From Nocardia sp. SYP-A9097 (GTDB lineage Bacteria > Actinomycetota > Actinomycetes > Mycobacteriales > Mycobacteriaceae): DNA of 64,000 nt. Of the stretch, positions 17,544 through 27,216 are shown in pieces. Position 1 is the stretch's first letter, and each line of letters starts with the position of its first letter. The stretch lies in assembly GCF_009649815.1 (NCBI RefSeq), contig NZ_WJIC01000001.1, positions 682,001 to 746,000 on the forward strand, in the 5' to 3' direction. The position numbers and the translations under genes were made by a program. The notes under the pieces were generated by a model that saw nothing but the letters and a program-made list of their open reading frames with translations, made no database searches and had not been told where the DNA came from.

Positions 17544-17713
17544 CGCGAGTACTCCAGGGTCGAGGCGTGAGCGGCGGCACACTCAGCCGGTTGCACACAG
17601 GAAGATACATGGTGGATGTTCCCCGTGCCCGTACTACCTCGGACTTCGCACCCCCGCACGGTAGGACCCGGTCCCGGGGCGCACGATCATCGGCCCAGCT
17701 AGGCTGGGTGCCG

Positions 17714-18544
17714 ATGTCTTCTCAGGACAAATTACTCACGCGTATCGGCGGGCTGCTGCGCCAGGCCGAATCGACCGACAACGAGCATGAGGCCGAGGCT
17801 TTCCTCGCCGCCGCACAGAAACTCGCCACCCGGTCCTCGGTGGATCTGACTGTGGCACGGGCGCATATCGCGAGTCGGGAGCGGCGGCCCACGCCGATCC
17901 AGCGGGTGATTCCGATCGGTGAGCCGGGCAAGAAGGGGTTGCGCACCTACGTGCAGTTGTTCGTGGCGATCGCGGCTGCCAATGATGTGCGCTGCGATGT
18001 GGCGCGCTCCTCGACCACGGTCTACGCGTACGGTTTCGACTCCGATATCGACACCTGTGAGGCGCTGTACGGCAGTCTGCTGGTGCAGATGGTGCGGGCG
18101 TCGGATCAGTACATCAAGTCCGGGGCGTACAAGAGCGCTACCACCGAGAAGGTCGTCGCCGAAACCCGCTGGGGCCGTACGATCCAACGTCGTGTCCAGG
18201 CCCCTGTCGCGGCCGTGACCGCCCGCCTGAACTTTCAGATGGCCTTCGCCGCGCGCATCGGCCGTCGCCTCGCCGAGGTCAAGACCGAGGTCGAAGCCGA
18301 AGCGGTGCGCACCGAAACCATCTCCACCGGAACGGCTTTGGCTTTGCGCAACAAGGAGCTGGAGCTGACGGATTTCTACTCCAGCACCTCCGAGGCGCGC
18401 GGGACCTGGCGTGGGCCGCAGGCATCGGCGGGCTACTCCGCCGCTGCCCGCCGCGCCGGTGATCGCGCCGGGCGCTCCGCGCGACTGGGCACCGCACCCG
18501 AATTGGGTGGCCCGCGTGGACAATTACCCCGAGGCGAGGGGTGA
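17714..18544 (+). CDS. DUF2786 domain protein
   Basis: A 276-residue soluble protein. Residues 3-42 form the DUF2786 motif (LTRIGGLLRQAESTDNEHEAEAFLAAAQKLA). A middle region contains DVARSSTTVYAYGFDSDIDTCEALYGSLL, and the C-terminal part is basic and Ala/Gly-rich. The function of DUF2786 proteins is unknown; they are often next to TIGR04338 metallohydrolases, as here (18591). ATG 17714 is chosen because the upstream extension has non-family composition and reaches back over the LpqY promoter. Confidence 0.75.
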   Translation: MSSQDKLLTRIGGLLRQAESTDNEHEAEAFLAAAQKLATRSSVDLTVARAHIASRERRPTPIQRVIPIGEPGKKGLRTYVQLFVAIAAANDVRCDVARSSTTVYAYGFDSDIDTCEALYGSLLVQMVRASDQYIKSGAYKSATTEKVVAETRWGRTIQRRVQAPVAAVTARLNFQMAFAARIGRRLAEVKTEVEAEAVRTETISTGTALALRNKELELTDFYSSTSEARGTWRGPQASAGYSAAARRAGDRAGRSARLGTAPELGGPRGQLPRGEG

Positions 18545-18590
18545 TGTTCGGCGCGAGCGGCCGCGGGCGACTGCCGGGCAGCGTGGGCTG

Positions 18591-19106
18591 ATGTCCGGCC
18601 TGCGGGATTCGCAGCGGTCGCAGGTGTACGACGCGGAAACGCTGGTGCGCGGGGTATTCGAGCGTGCCGACGAATTCGGGGCACGCACGGTGGAGGTGCT
18701 CGGCTCGCATGTGACCCTGCCGGTGGAGCGGAAGTTCGCCTCGGTGGAGTCGACGCAGAGCTACGTCGATCGCGTACTCGCCTTGAATTGGGTTGCCGCC
18801 CAATGGAAGCGGGCCGATGTACCGGTCACGGTCCGGGCCCGGTCAGGAGCGAAGGCGGCGCACTACGAAGCCGATGACGCGGTGCTGGCCGTGCCGCTGC
18901 ACGTACACGGAAAGGCTTGGGCGCTAAGGGAGTTGGTGATCCTGCACGAACTCGCGCATCACCTCGACCCCGATCACGCGGGCACCGCGCCACACGGACC
19001 CGAATTCTGCGGCCGCTATATCGAACTCGTCGACGGCATCATCGGCCCGGAAGCCGCACTGTTGCTGCGCACCACCATGTACTCGTGTGGCGTACGCATC
19101 TCCTGA
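18591..19106 (+). CDS. TIGR04338 family putative metallohydrolase
   Basis: A 171-residue protein with the zinc-metallopeptidase helix HELAHHLDPDH (HExxH) at about residues 117-127, followed by HGPEFCGRYIELV, where a third ligand could lie. The N-terminus (RDSQRSQVYDAE) fits the family. The activity is unproven. It is probably in an operon with the DUF2786 gene that ends 46 bases upstream. ATG 18591 is preferred; in-frame starts further upstream would overlap the DUF2786 gene. Confidence 0.74.
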   Translation: MSGLRDSQRSQVYDAETLVRGVFERADEFGARTVEVLGSHVTLPVERKFASVESTQSYVDRVLALNWVAAQWKRADVPVTVRARSGAKAAHYEADDAVLAVPLHVHGKAWALRELVILHELAHHLDPDHAGTAPHGPEFCGRYIELVDGIIGPEAALLLRTTMYSCGVRIS

Positions 19107-19190
19107 AATGCAGTTGCGCAGATCGGATTTCGATGCCATTATCGAATTCATGATCTCCTTCAACGGAAAGGCGGCCACCGCCTCGAAGCG

Positions 19191-20108
19191 GTGACCCCGG
19201 TCGCCTCCCCGCGTCGGCAGCGAGCCAGCGGGAATTCTCTGCAAGAACAGCTCGAGCGCGTGGAATACGCGTGCCGATTACGCGATGACTGGTTGCGGGT
19301 GGGCCTGTCCCCCGAACCCGCGGATCGAGACGCCGCCGAGTACGCCGTCACCGAGCTATATCGCCTGGTCGGCGCGCTACCACCCGAATTCGTCTGGGCG
19401 CCTTCACCCACGGCTGCGGTGGCGATGCTACGGTCCGACCCGAACGGACCACCGGGTTTCGTATACCCGCCGACCAATATCCCATTCCGGAACTGGCCTT
19501 TCCCGCAACGTCTCTCCGGTGCGAAATACAGTATGCGGACACGATTAACCGCATTGACCGGGTACGAGCCCGAATCCTGGAACACCCGATCCCGAATAAC
19601 CGAACAGGAATGGGCGACCAAGACACCGCGCGAATTACTCGCGGCCGGTGCAACGGTTCGGCGGATCATCGATTCGATGGTGCATCGTCCATTGCAGGAA
19701 TCCTTGCGCGACAACCTGTATCACCCGATGCGCGCCGAATTTCTGGGGCCGGGCGACCGCCGTCCGGAGGCCCTCGGATACGAACAGTACGACACCTGGA
19801 CCGTCGCCTTCCATCAGCTGTGCCGGACAGCCGGATTCGCCGAATACCGGCCGGACGACGCCCACCAATTGGATCAATGGGTGACGCTGGCCCGCAGTAC
19901 TGGCTGGTGGTGGCCCGGATTGCGACGCTGCGTCATGGCCGAGCGGCCGACCGTCCTGCGCACCAGACCCAGGGCGCATGCCGTCCACGGGGAGGTGCGA
20001 TTGCATTGCCCCGACGGACCGGTGATCGAATTCTCCGATGGCGCACAGGTATTCGCGCAGGCGACCGCCCACAAACCGCCCGCCCGCAAATCCGGCGCAG
20101 CGCGTTGA
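19191..20108 (+). CDS. DUF6745-like protein of unknown function
   Basis: A 305-residue soluble protein. Two parts resemble DUF6745 proteins: an N-terminal segment WLRVGLSPEPADRDAAEYAV followed by LPPEFVWAPSP, and a C-terminal LHCPDGPVIEFSDG. The middle has a Trp-rich patch (TGWWWPGLRRCVMAERPTVL). No catalytic motif is evident. These proteins are scattered in actinomycetes, often as variable copies. The GTG start at 19191 is tentative, with no clear ribosome-binding site. The family label is from memory. Confidence 0.55.
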   Translation: MTPVASPRRQRASGNSLQEQLERVEYACRLRDDWLRVGLSPEPADRDAAEYAVTELYRLVGALPPEFVWAPSPTAAVAMLRSDPNGPPGFVYPPTNIPFRNWPFPQRLSGAKYSMRTRLTALTGYEPESWNTRSRITEQEWATKTPRELLAAGATVRRIIDSMVHRPLQESLRDNLYHPMRAEFLGPGDRRPEALGYEQYDTWTVAFHQLCRTAGFAEYRPDDAHQLDQWVTLARSTGWWWPGLRRCVMAERPTVLRTRPRAHAVHGEVRLHCPDGPVIEFSDGAQVFAQATAHKPPARKSGAAR

Positions 20109-20163
20109 TCATGGACTGACGTCCACGCTGTCGACGGTTCCGTCGGGGTGCCCTGCAGCTCGG

Positions 20164-21162
20164 CTATGGCAGTAGCGCCGCGACTTGCTCCAAGCGCTGC
20201 CGCCACCAGATGACCCGCTGCGGGTCGGGGTGGCGGTAGCGCTCCAGCAGTTCCGGGTCCGGGGTCGGTGGAGTGGCAGGGACCGCGAGGTATCCGTCCA
20301 CCGGGCGCAGCGAGTCGGCGACCAGGTCGCCGGTGAACAGCGATAGCGTGTCGAGTCCGCAGGCGAAGTCCAGCTCGGGAAGTGCTGCCGCCAAGGCGAT
20401 CTGGGCTGACAGTCCCACGCTGGTCTCGAGTGCCGACGACACGATGCACGGTAGGCCCGCCGCCTCGGCGACCTGTAATGCGCGCCGCACGCCACCCAAT
20501 GGAGTGCACTTCAGTACGGCCACATCGGCGGCACCCGCGACCGCGACCCGCATCGGATCCTCTGCGCGCCTGATGGATTCATCCGCGGCGATCCGTACAT
20601 CCACTCGCCGCCGCACCGCCGCCAGTTCCTCGATGGTCCGGCACGGCTGCTCGACGTACTCCAATCCCCCTGCGGCCCTGTCGATCAGCTTGATTCGCTC
20701 GACGGCCGTCTCCACATCCCACACCGCATTGGCATCGATCCGCACCGCCCCACCCGGCCCCAGCGCCTCGCGAGTAGCGGCCACCCGCTCCAGATCTTCC
20801 GCAAGCGAATCCGGATGGTCGGCCACCTTCACCTTGGCGGTCCGGCACCCGGACGCCACCACGATCTCCCGCGCCCGCTCGGGACCCACCGCCGGCACAA
20901 TGCAATTCACCGGTATCCGATCCCGCACCGGTACGGGCCACCCCACCGTCGCCTGTTCGACAGCAGTGGCCAGCCAGCTCGCCGCTTCCCGATCGTCGTA
21001 TTCGGCGAACGCGCAGAACTCGCCCCACCCACGCGGTCCGGGAATCAACATCCCCTCCCGCACGGTGATCCCACGAAAGCGTGTCCGCATGGGAATGGCG
21101 TAAACGATCGCGGCATCGAAGTCGGCTGCCGCGCTGAAGGCCCGAGAGGCATGATCGCTCAT
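20164..21162 (-). CDS. menC: o-succinylbenzoate synthase
   Basis: A 332-residue enolase-superfamily enzyme that dehydrates SHCHC to o-succinylbenzoate in menaquinone synthesis. Catalytic features are visible: the Lys pair in TAKVKVA (about residue 134), and metal ligands Asp in RIDANAVWD, Glu in YVEQPC and Asp in IAADESIR, with the second catalytic Lys in VLKCTPLGG. Its start MRTRFRGIT region matches mycobacterial MenC closely. No other men gene is nearby. It starts next to the long structured region at 21213-21403, whose minus strand would form its 5' leader. Confidence 0.93.
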   Translation of the reverse strand: MSDHASRAFSAAADFDAAIVYAIPMRTRFRGITVREGMLIPGPRGWGEFCAFAEYDDREAASWLATAVEQATVGWPVPVRDRIPVNCIVPAVGPERAREIVVASGCRTAKVKVADHPDSLAEDLERVAATREALGPGGAVRIDANAVWDVETAVERIKLIDRAAGGLEYVEQPCRTIEELAAVRRRVDVRIAADESIRRAEDPMRVAVAGAADVAVLKCTPLGGVRRALQVAEAAGLPCIVSSALETSVGLSAQIALAAALPELDFACGLDTLSLFTGDLVADSLRPVDGYLAVPATPPTPDPELLERYRHPDPQRVIWWRQRLEQVAALLP

Positions 21163-21212
21163 CCCCGCCGAGCCTACCCACGACCGCCTCTACTGCCCTG
21201 GCCGTGGGAACT

Positions 21213-21403
21213 TTCAGAACCAAAACAAGAACAAACAAGACAAAGACGCCAGGACGAGAAGAGACAAGAACCTTCGAAGACCTGGACGTGTGATCAACGG
21301 GAACTGAGCGGGGGCATTTCCGGCGTGTCGCCCCGGTCAGTTCCCGGTGATCGATTGTCCCGGTGACGGGTGGGGTGTTTTGTCTTTTCGTTGTGGTTCT
21401 GAA
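21213..21403. repeat. nested inverted-repeat element upstream of menC
   Basis: Outer arms: TTCAGAACCAAAAC at 21213-21226 pairs (13 of 14) with 21390-21403, and 21239-21250 pairs partly with 21373-21384. Inner hairpin: 21291-21313 pairs with 21331-21353 at 20 of 23 positions, leaving a 17-base loop. The left flank (about 21210-21275) is extremely A-rich and almost free of T, unlike the rest of the window. No gene is visible inside. It could be a MITE-like insertion or the structured leader of menC on the minus strand. Confidence 0.65.
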
Positions 21404-21713
21404 GGTGACCACGGCAACCCGGCCAGGCTGGGCGCGAGTATTCGCGCCTGAGGGGGGAGCGAAAGCCGGGTACGGCAGACGAGGTGACCACTCCGAAGAA
21501 TCGTGGCCATCATCCGAACCCCGCTGGGACCCAAGGTAACCACCCGAGTCTGCTACGAAGGCCCTGAGTGGTGTCGGTATCTGCATTCAACGCAAACGCT
21601 GGTGCGGTGTGGTGCGGCCGGTTTCGGGTGGCGCGCCGCTAACGGACTGGCGTCCGGGTCGCGACACGGCGAGAATGCCGGAGTAGACGATCGACCGGGG
21701 GAGCCCAGTAAAT
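21404..21713 (+). other. long gene-free leader region with repeated GGTRACCAC motifs
   Basis: There is no convincing coding sequence. A nonamer GGTGACCAC occurs near 21404 and 21482, with a variant GGTAACCAC near 21536. A perfect 7-bp hairpin GGCGCGA-GTAT-TCGCGCC lies at about 21448-21465, and ACCCGGC near 21417 can pair with GCCGGGT near 21472. These could form an RNA fold in the 5' leader of the gene at 21714. I could not match it to a known riboswitch class. Confidence 0.4.
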
Positions 21714-22769
21714 ATGTACCCACCCAATGAACCGCGTAGGCCCGGTTCGGACAGTGCACCACCACATTCCGGCCCCGCCCGCCCGCCCGGCGATCCGGCG
21801 CAGGCGTGGCAGCAGGGCGGGCAGGGGCCGGGTGGGCGTGTCCCGCCGCGCGGGCCCGGCGGTCCGGTGCCGCCACCCGGTCCGGGTGGTCCGGCGCCAC
21901 AGCGGAATCCGGGCGGTCGGCCGGGTGGACCTGGTGGTTCGCCCGAGCCCGGTGGGCAGGGCGGCCCCGGTGGTCCGGGACCATGGCAGGGTCCGGGTGA
22001 GGTTGGGGCGCAACGGAATACCGGTGGTTCGGGGCGTCCACCGGGGCCTGCGCCTGTCCGGGGCCCTGGCGATCCCGCATCGCAGCGTAATCCCGGGCGT
22101 GTGCAGCCGCCCGGTGGTCCCGGGTCGCCGCAGGGGTCGGGGCAGTTCGTGCCGTGGGGGCCGGAAGGGCCTGCATCGCAACCGGTTCCGGGGCCGCCGC
22201 AGGGCTCGGGTGGTCCTGGATATCCACCGGGTGCGGGCGGTTCGGGGCATTCGCAGGGGCCGGTTGGTCTCGCATCGGGTGGTCCGGGACAGCCGTATCT
22301 GCCCGAGGTCGACGAGGAGACGGTGCGGCGGGCGAGGTCGAGTGCGGACTCGGCTGGGGATTCCGGGGCGAAGTCGGGTGCGGCGGAGGTGAAGTCGGGA
22401 GCCGGGCGGGCGCGCGTGGGTCGGAAGGATGTGTTGCTTGCGGCTGCGCTGTTCGCGGTGGATATCGCGATTATGGCGCTGTGGTCCTATGACCTGTTCG
22501 GGAAGGCTTTCGGGCTGATACACAACCGGTGTACTGCCAAGAAGGATTTCTCGGTGCAGTGCTCGGTGGTGCGGCCGGGCGCTTCGGCGTTGTGGGGCTT
22601 GCTGATTGGCGGCGGCGGTATGTCGCTCGCTTTGGTCGCGGGGCTGGTGCTGGCGGCGGTGGCGGCTATGACCGGTCGCCGGGCCTGGTGGTGGACGGCG
22701 GCGGCGCTGCCGATCATCGCGATCTGCGGTGCGCTCGGTCACGTGCTGGTCGGCAACCCCGTGAGCTGA
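21714..22769 (+). CDS. Pro/Gly-rich membrane protein of unknown function
   Basis: A 351-residue protein in two parts. Residues 1-200 are low complexity, dominated by Gly, Pro, Gln and Arg (repeats such as GGPGGPG and QRNPGG). After an acidic/basic linker, residues about 240-351 hold three predicted membrane segments, with CTAKKDFSVQC in the loop after the first, whose two cysteines could form a disulfide. ATG 21714 has a strong Shine-Dalgarno, GGGGGAG, 10 bases upstream. The layout resembles other actinobacterial membrane proteins with disordered cytoplasmic tails; no function is recognised. Confidence 0.7.
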   Translation: MYPPNEPRRPGSDSAPPHSGPARPPGDPAQAWQQGGQGPGGRVPPRGPGGPVPPPGPGGPAPQRNPGGRPGGPGGSPEPGGQGGPGGPGPWQGPGEVGAQRNTGGSGRPPGPAPVRGPGDPASQRNPGRVQPPGGPGSPQGSGQFVPWGPEGPASQPVPGPPQGSGGPGYPPGAGGSGHSQGPVGLASGGPGQPYLPEVDEETVRRARSSADSAGDSGAKSGAAEVKSGAGRARVGRKDVLLAAALFAVDIAIMALWSYDLFGKAFGLIHNRCTAKKDFSVQCSVVRPGASALWGLLIGGGGMSLALVAGLVLAAVAAMTGRRAWWWTAAALPIIAICGALGHVLVGNPVS

Positions 22770-22914
22770 CCCGCGATCGCTTTGGAGGGTCTGTCGCAAC
22801 CACCGGGTGTCGCTGGGGCGTCTGGGTATTCGCGAGCTCGCTGAGCTGCTCGGGAATCGGCGGGCTTCCGCCTGGGTGACGGCGCGCGGCGGTCCTGCGG
22901 GGCATGCTGGGGGG

Positions 22915-23247
22915 ATGGCGGAGTGTCGGCCGCCGATACGTTCGGTGGATCTTGCTGTCGCAGGGGTGATTTACCTCGCGGCGGTGGTTTTCGCCTGGGT
23001 GCTGGCGGGATTCGTGCCGGATTACGAAGTGCTGGCACGGGATACCGGCCAGACGCGTGATCTGCCGTTCGCGTATTTCGTGGGGTGGTTCGGAATCGCT
23101 TTGACGCTCATGGTGATTCCGTTGTGGGTACTGCGGGCCGTGCAATCGCGGCAGCGCGCCTGGACCACCGCCCTGGTGGCGTTTCCGCTGCTGGTGGAGG
23201 CGTGGGTGCTCGGATTGCTCACCGCGAATGTCGTGGTGTCGTTCTGA
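22915..23247 (+). CDS. small integral membrane protein
   Basis: A 110-residue protein with three hydrophobic segments (about 12-36, 57-78 and 86-108) and short charged loops. ATG 22915 is preceded by GGGG; an earlier in-frame start at 22807 would add a non-hydrophobic segment without support. It follows the membrane protein at 21714 on the same strand and ends 17 bases before the convergent thiolase. Function unknown. Confidence 0.6.
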   Translation: MAECRPPIRSVDLAVAGVIYLAAVVFAWVLAGFVPDYEVLARDTGQTRDLPFAYFVGWFGIALTLMVIPLWVLRAVQSRQRAWTTALVAFPLLVEAWVLGLLTANVVVSF

Positions 23248-23264
23248 GCACCCTCCTTCGATTA

Positions 23265-24434
23265 TCAGAGGCGTTCGTAGATGGTGGCGTTGGCCAATCC
23301 GCCTGCCTCGCACATGGTTTGCAGGCCGTAGCGGGCACCTCGGTCGTGCATGGCATGGACCAGGGTGGTGGCCAGGCGGGAGCCGGAGGCGCCGAGGGGG
23401 TGGCCGATGGCGATGGCTCCGCCGTTGACGTTCACCTTGGACAGGTCGGCTCCGGTGTCGTGTGCCCAGGCCAGGACCACCGAGGAGAATGCCTCGTTGA
23501 CCTCGAACAGGTCGATGTCCGAGAGCTGGAGTCCGCTGCGCGCCAGCACCTTTCGGGTCGCGGGGATGACGGCGGTCAGCATGAGCAGCGGGTCGTCGCC
23601 CGCGACGGCGAAGCTGTGCAGGCGGGCCAGCGGCGTGAGGCCGAGTTGGGCGGCGCGCTCGCTGGTCATGATGAGTACAGCGGAGCTGCCGTCATTGATC
23701 TGGCTGGCATTGGCGGCGGTGATACGCCAGCCGATCTGCGGGAAGCGGGCCGCCATCTCCTCGCTGTAATAGGCCGGGCGCAGGCCGCCGAGGGTTTCCA
23801 AGGTGCTGCCCACCCGGATGCCCTCGTCGGTGGTGAGGCCGGCCAGGGGTGCGAGCTGGGCCTCGAACGCACCGTCTTTGGTTGCGCGGGCGGCCTTTTC
23901 GTGGCTGGAGAGTGCGAACTCGTCCAGCTGGGTGCGGGTCAATCCCCATTTCGCGGCGATGAGTTCCGCGCTGATGCCCTGTGAGACAAGTCCTTCCGGG
24001 TACCGTTCGGCGAATCCGACTCCGGCGATGTCATCCGCGCCGATCATGTTCGCGCCCATGGGTACTCGGCTCATGGATTCCACGCCACCGGCCACGACAA
24101 TGTCGTATGCCCCGGCGATGACGCCCTGTGCCGCGAAGTGGATGGCCTGCTGGCTGCTGCCGCACTGCCGGTCGACGGTGGTGGCGGGTACGGATTCTGG
24201 GTATCCGGCGGCGAGTGCGGCGCGCCGGGTGAGGTTGCTGCCCTGTTCGCCGACCGCGGTGACGACGCCGCCGATGACATCGTCGATGAGTTCGGGATCG
24301 ATGCCGGTGCGCCGCACCACCTCGCGCAGGCTGTGTGCGAAGAGGTCGGCGGGGTGCTGTCCGTGCAGTGCGCCATTGGCCTTGCCCTTGCCGACGGGGG
24401 TGCGTACGGCTTCGACGATGACTGCGTCTCTCAT
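23265..24434 (-). CDS. acetyl-CoA acyltransferase (thiolase)
   Basis: A 389-residue type II thiolase that cleaves 3-ketoacyl-CoA in beta-oxidation, or condenses acyl-CoAs. Signatures: nucleophilic Cys in TVDRQCGSSQQAIH (about residue 89), the base His in GGAIAIGHPLGASGSR, and the second catalytic Cys in TMCEAGGLANA. Length and motifs fit FadA-type degradative enzymes, including those for steroids or fatty acids; the chain specificity cannot be told. A good Shine-Dalgarno (AAAAGGA) precedes ATG 24434. It is divergent from an HxlR regulator that may control it. Confidence 0.9.
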   Translation of the reverse strand: MRDAVIVEAVRTPVGKGKANGALHGQHPADLFAHSLREVVRRTGIDPELIDDVIGGVVTAVGEQGSNLTRRAALAAGYPESVPATTVDRQCGSSQQAIHFAAQGVIAGAYDIVVAGGVESMSRVPMGANMIGADDIAGVGFAERYPEGLVSQGISAELIAAKWGLTRTQLDEFALSSHEKAARATKDGAFEAQLAPLAGLTTDEGIRVGSTLETLGGLRPAYYSEEMAARFPQIGWRITAANASQINDGSSAVLIMTSERAAQLGLTPLARLHSFAVAGDDPLLMLTAVIPATRKVLARSGLQLSDIDLFEVNEAFSSVVLAWAHDTGADLSKVNVNGGAIAIGHPLGASGSRLATTLVHAMHDRGARYGLQTMCEAGGLANATIYERL

Positions 24435-24517
24435 GGCTTGTCCTTTTCGGAGTAGCTGGCTTCATTGCCCTAATGCCAGGTTACGAGCTGGCCATAGTTG
24501 AGGCAAGTCAGCATGTG

Positions 24518-24530
24518 TATGATGTACGCC
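24518..24530 (+). promoter_or_regulatory. -10 element of a leaderless promoter for HxlR
   Basis: TATGAT at 24518-24523 ends 7 bases before ATG 24531, so transcription should begin at or next to the start codon. There is no Shine-Dalgarno, which fits leaderless translation, common in actinobacteria. A TTGAGG lies 14 bases upstream of the -10, a short spacing for a -35. Confidence 0.5.
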
Positions 24531-25019
24531 ATGCCCGTCGTATTGGAAGGAAAGCTCGCGGACCTGAGTGCGTGGAAGCCGGAGGGCTGCTCCATAGCCA
24601 AGGCCATCGATATCGTCGGCACCCGCTCGGCCATCCTCATCCTGCGCGAGTGCTACTACGGCACCACCCGGTTCGACGGCTTCGTCACCCGCGTCGGCAT
24701 TACCGATGCCGCGGCGTCGAGCGCGCTGCGCAAACTCACCGAGGCCGGACTGCTGCAGAAGCGCCCGTATCAGGAGGAGGGCAAGCGCACCCGGCACGAA
24801 TACGTCCTCACCCCAATGGGTTTGGGCTTGCTTCCCGCCGTACTCGCACTCTGGCAGTGGGGTGACGAGTACCTACAGGACGGCAGGCCCCCACTGGAGC
24901 GAGTCGAGGACGCCACAGGTGAGCCGGTGCGCGTGGAAGTCCGCTCGGCTTCGGGAAATGAAGTGCCCCTGGAGAATCTGCGCGTTCGCGTCAATAAGAA
25001 ATGGCGTCGCCCCGCGTAA
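24531..25019 (+). CDS. HxlR/MarR-like winged-helix regulator
   Basis: A 162-residue regulator. The HxlR winged helix covers about residues 18-105: CSIAKAIDIVGTRSAILILRE, then RFDGFVTRVGITDAAASSALRKLTEAGLL, and a wing RTRHEYVLTPMGLGL. The conserved Cys of the family (CSIAKA) is present and in some members senses redox or electrophiles. It is divergent from the thiolase at 23265. ATG 24531 is preferred because it lies at the predicted transcription start. It ends 31 bases before the convergent ABC ATPase. Confidence 0.82.
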   Translation: MPVVLEGKLADLSAWKPEGCSIAKAIDIVGTRSAILILRECYYGTTRFDGFVTRVGITDAAASSALRKLTEAGLLQKRPYQEEGKRTRHEYVLTPMGLGLLPAVLALWQWGDEYLQDGRPPLERVEDATGEPVRVEVRSASGNEVPLENLRVRVNKKWRRPA

Positions 25020-25050
25020 TACGAGACGACGCCATCGGTCTACCGGAACA

Positions 25051-26121
<1,071 letters not shown>

Positions 26122-26137
26122 GGTGCACATCCCTTCA

Positions 26138-26299
26138 CCGGCAGGAACGTGCCGGACGATCCGAGTAGAGGGGTTGTTCCCGGGCATGGGCCCGGGTCCC
26201 GGGGACGATACCAAGCGGGGGAATGCGCCGCAGGATGCCCGGGTTGTCGAAGAGCGAGGCATGCGCCTCGAACGCGGACTTCGCCTGCGCTGCGCAGGC
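26138..26299. other. divergent intergenic region with three hairpins
   Basis: Between the ATPase and the LLM gene lie three perfect inverted repeats: CCGGCA/TGCCGG at 26138-26155, CGAGGC-ATGC-GCCTCG at 26255-26270, and GCCTGCGC-T-GCGCAGGC at 26283-26299. The last would lie in the LLM leader, about 30 bases before its start. They may be regulator sites or leader hairpins; none could be assigned. Confidence 0.4.
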
Positions 26300-26330
26300 T
26301 ACCGGATATTTCCCGAGACCAGGAGTGCCC

Positions 26331-27104
26331 ATGAGCCGACCGGTTCGTATCGGTGTTCAACTGCAACCACAGCACGCGCCCGACTACGGGTTGATCCGGG
26401 ATGCGGTGCGCCGCTCCGAGGATGCCGGGGTGGATATCGTCTTCAACTGGGATCACTTCTACCCGCTGTACGGCGATCCCGAGGGCGCGCACTTCGAATG
26501 CTGGACCATGCTGGCCGCGATCGCGGAGCAGACCGAGCGGGTGGAGCTGGGTGCGCTGGTCACCGGCGGCGGCTACCGCAATCCGGATCTGCTCGCCGAT
26601 ATGGCGCGCACGGTGGATCACATCAGTGGCGGGCGTTTCATTCTCGGTATCGGCGCGGGCTGGTTCGAGAAGGACTATGAGCGGTACGGCTACGAATTCG
26701 GCACCGCCGGAAGCCGTTTGGATCTGCTCAAGGATTATCTGGCGCGGATCACCGATCGCCTGGCCAAGCTGAATCCGCAGCCGGTGCGCGATATTCCGAT
26801 TCTCATCGGCGGTGGTGGCGAGAAGAAGACGCTGCGGCTGGCCGCGCAGTATGCCGATATCTGGCACAGCTTCGCGGATCTGGAAGTGCTGCAGCGCAAG
26901 TCGGGGATTCTGGCCGACCATTGTGCGGCCGTGGGTACCGATCCGGTGGCCATCGAGAAGTCGGTGGATTGGCCGGGCGCGGACAAGGCCGCCGCTTTCG
27001 TGGCCGCGGGGGCGACATTGTTCACGGTGGGGGTCGGTGGGCCGGATTACAACCTCGAGGGTGTGCAGCAGGCGGTTGCCTGGCGGGACAAGTTCTCCGC
27101 ATAG
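26331..27104 (+). CDS. LLM-class F420-dependent oxidoreductase
   Basis: A 257-residue luciferase-like (TIM barrel) protein. Features: GVQLQPQHAPDYGLIRDAVRRSED at the N-terminus, then FNWDHFYPL, GGGYRNPDLLADMARTVDHISGGRFILGIGAGW and the C-terminal IPILIGGGGEKKTL. This set is typical of actinobacterial F420-dependent members, abundant in Nocardia and mycobacteria; the substrate is unknown. ATG 26331 has an AGGAG Shine-Dalgarno 5 bases upstream. A REP-like repeat begins at the last base of its stop codon. Confidence 0.87.
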   Translation: MSRPVRIGVQLQPQHAPDYGLIRDAVRRSEDAGVDIVFNWDHFYPLYGDPEGAHFECWTMLAAIAEQTERVELGALVTGGGYRNPDLLADMARTVDHISGGRFILGIGAGWFEKDYERYGYEFGTAGSRLDLLKDYLARITDRLAKLNPQPVRDIPILIGGGGEKKTLRLAAQYADIWHSFADLEVLQRKSGILADHCAAVGTDPVAIEKSVDWPGADKAAAFVAAGATLFTVGVGGPDYNLEGVQQAVAWRDKFSA

Positions 27105-27143
27105 GTGTGGATCCCGGCCGAAAGCATGCCGGGATGACGGGGG
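27104..27143. repeat. REP-like element, single copy
   Basis: GGTGTGGATCCCGGCC, then AAGCATGCCGGGATGACGGG: nearly identical to the reverse complement of the left arm at 1646-1683. It starts at the last base of the LLM stop codon. The GGATCCCGGC...GCCGGGAT core can itself fold into a hairpin. Confidence 0.75.
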
Positions 27144-27216
27144 AGCGATGCGGTTGCTGGACTCGAGCTGATGGCAACTCTGGTGTAGCGGGCCGGCCCC
27201 ACTAGGGTGTTTTGTC

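Noticed and set aside
21337..21543. Minus-strand frame of 68 codons in the gene-free region upstream of menC
   Set aside because: It runs across inverted repeats and has no ribosome site or family resemblance.
21404..21560. Possible riboswitch or group II intron domain because of GAGCGAAAGCCGGGTACGG-type sequence
   Set aside because: The order of elements does not fit domain V, nor the ydaO, glycine, TPP or cobalamin patterns I know. Kept only as an unassigned structured region.
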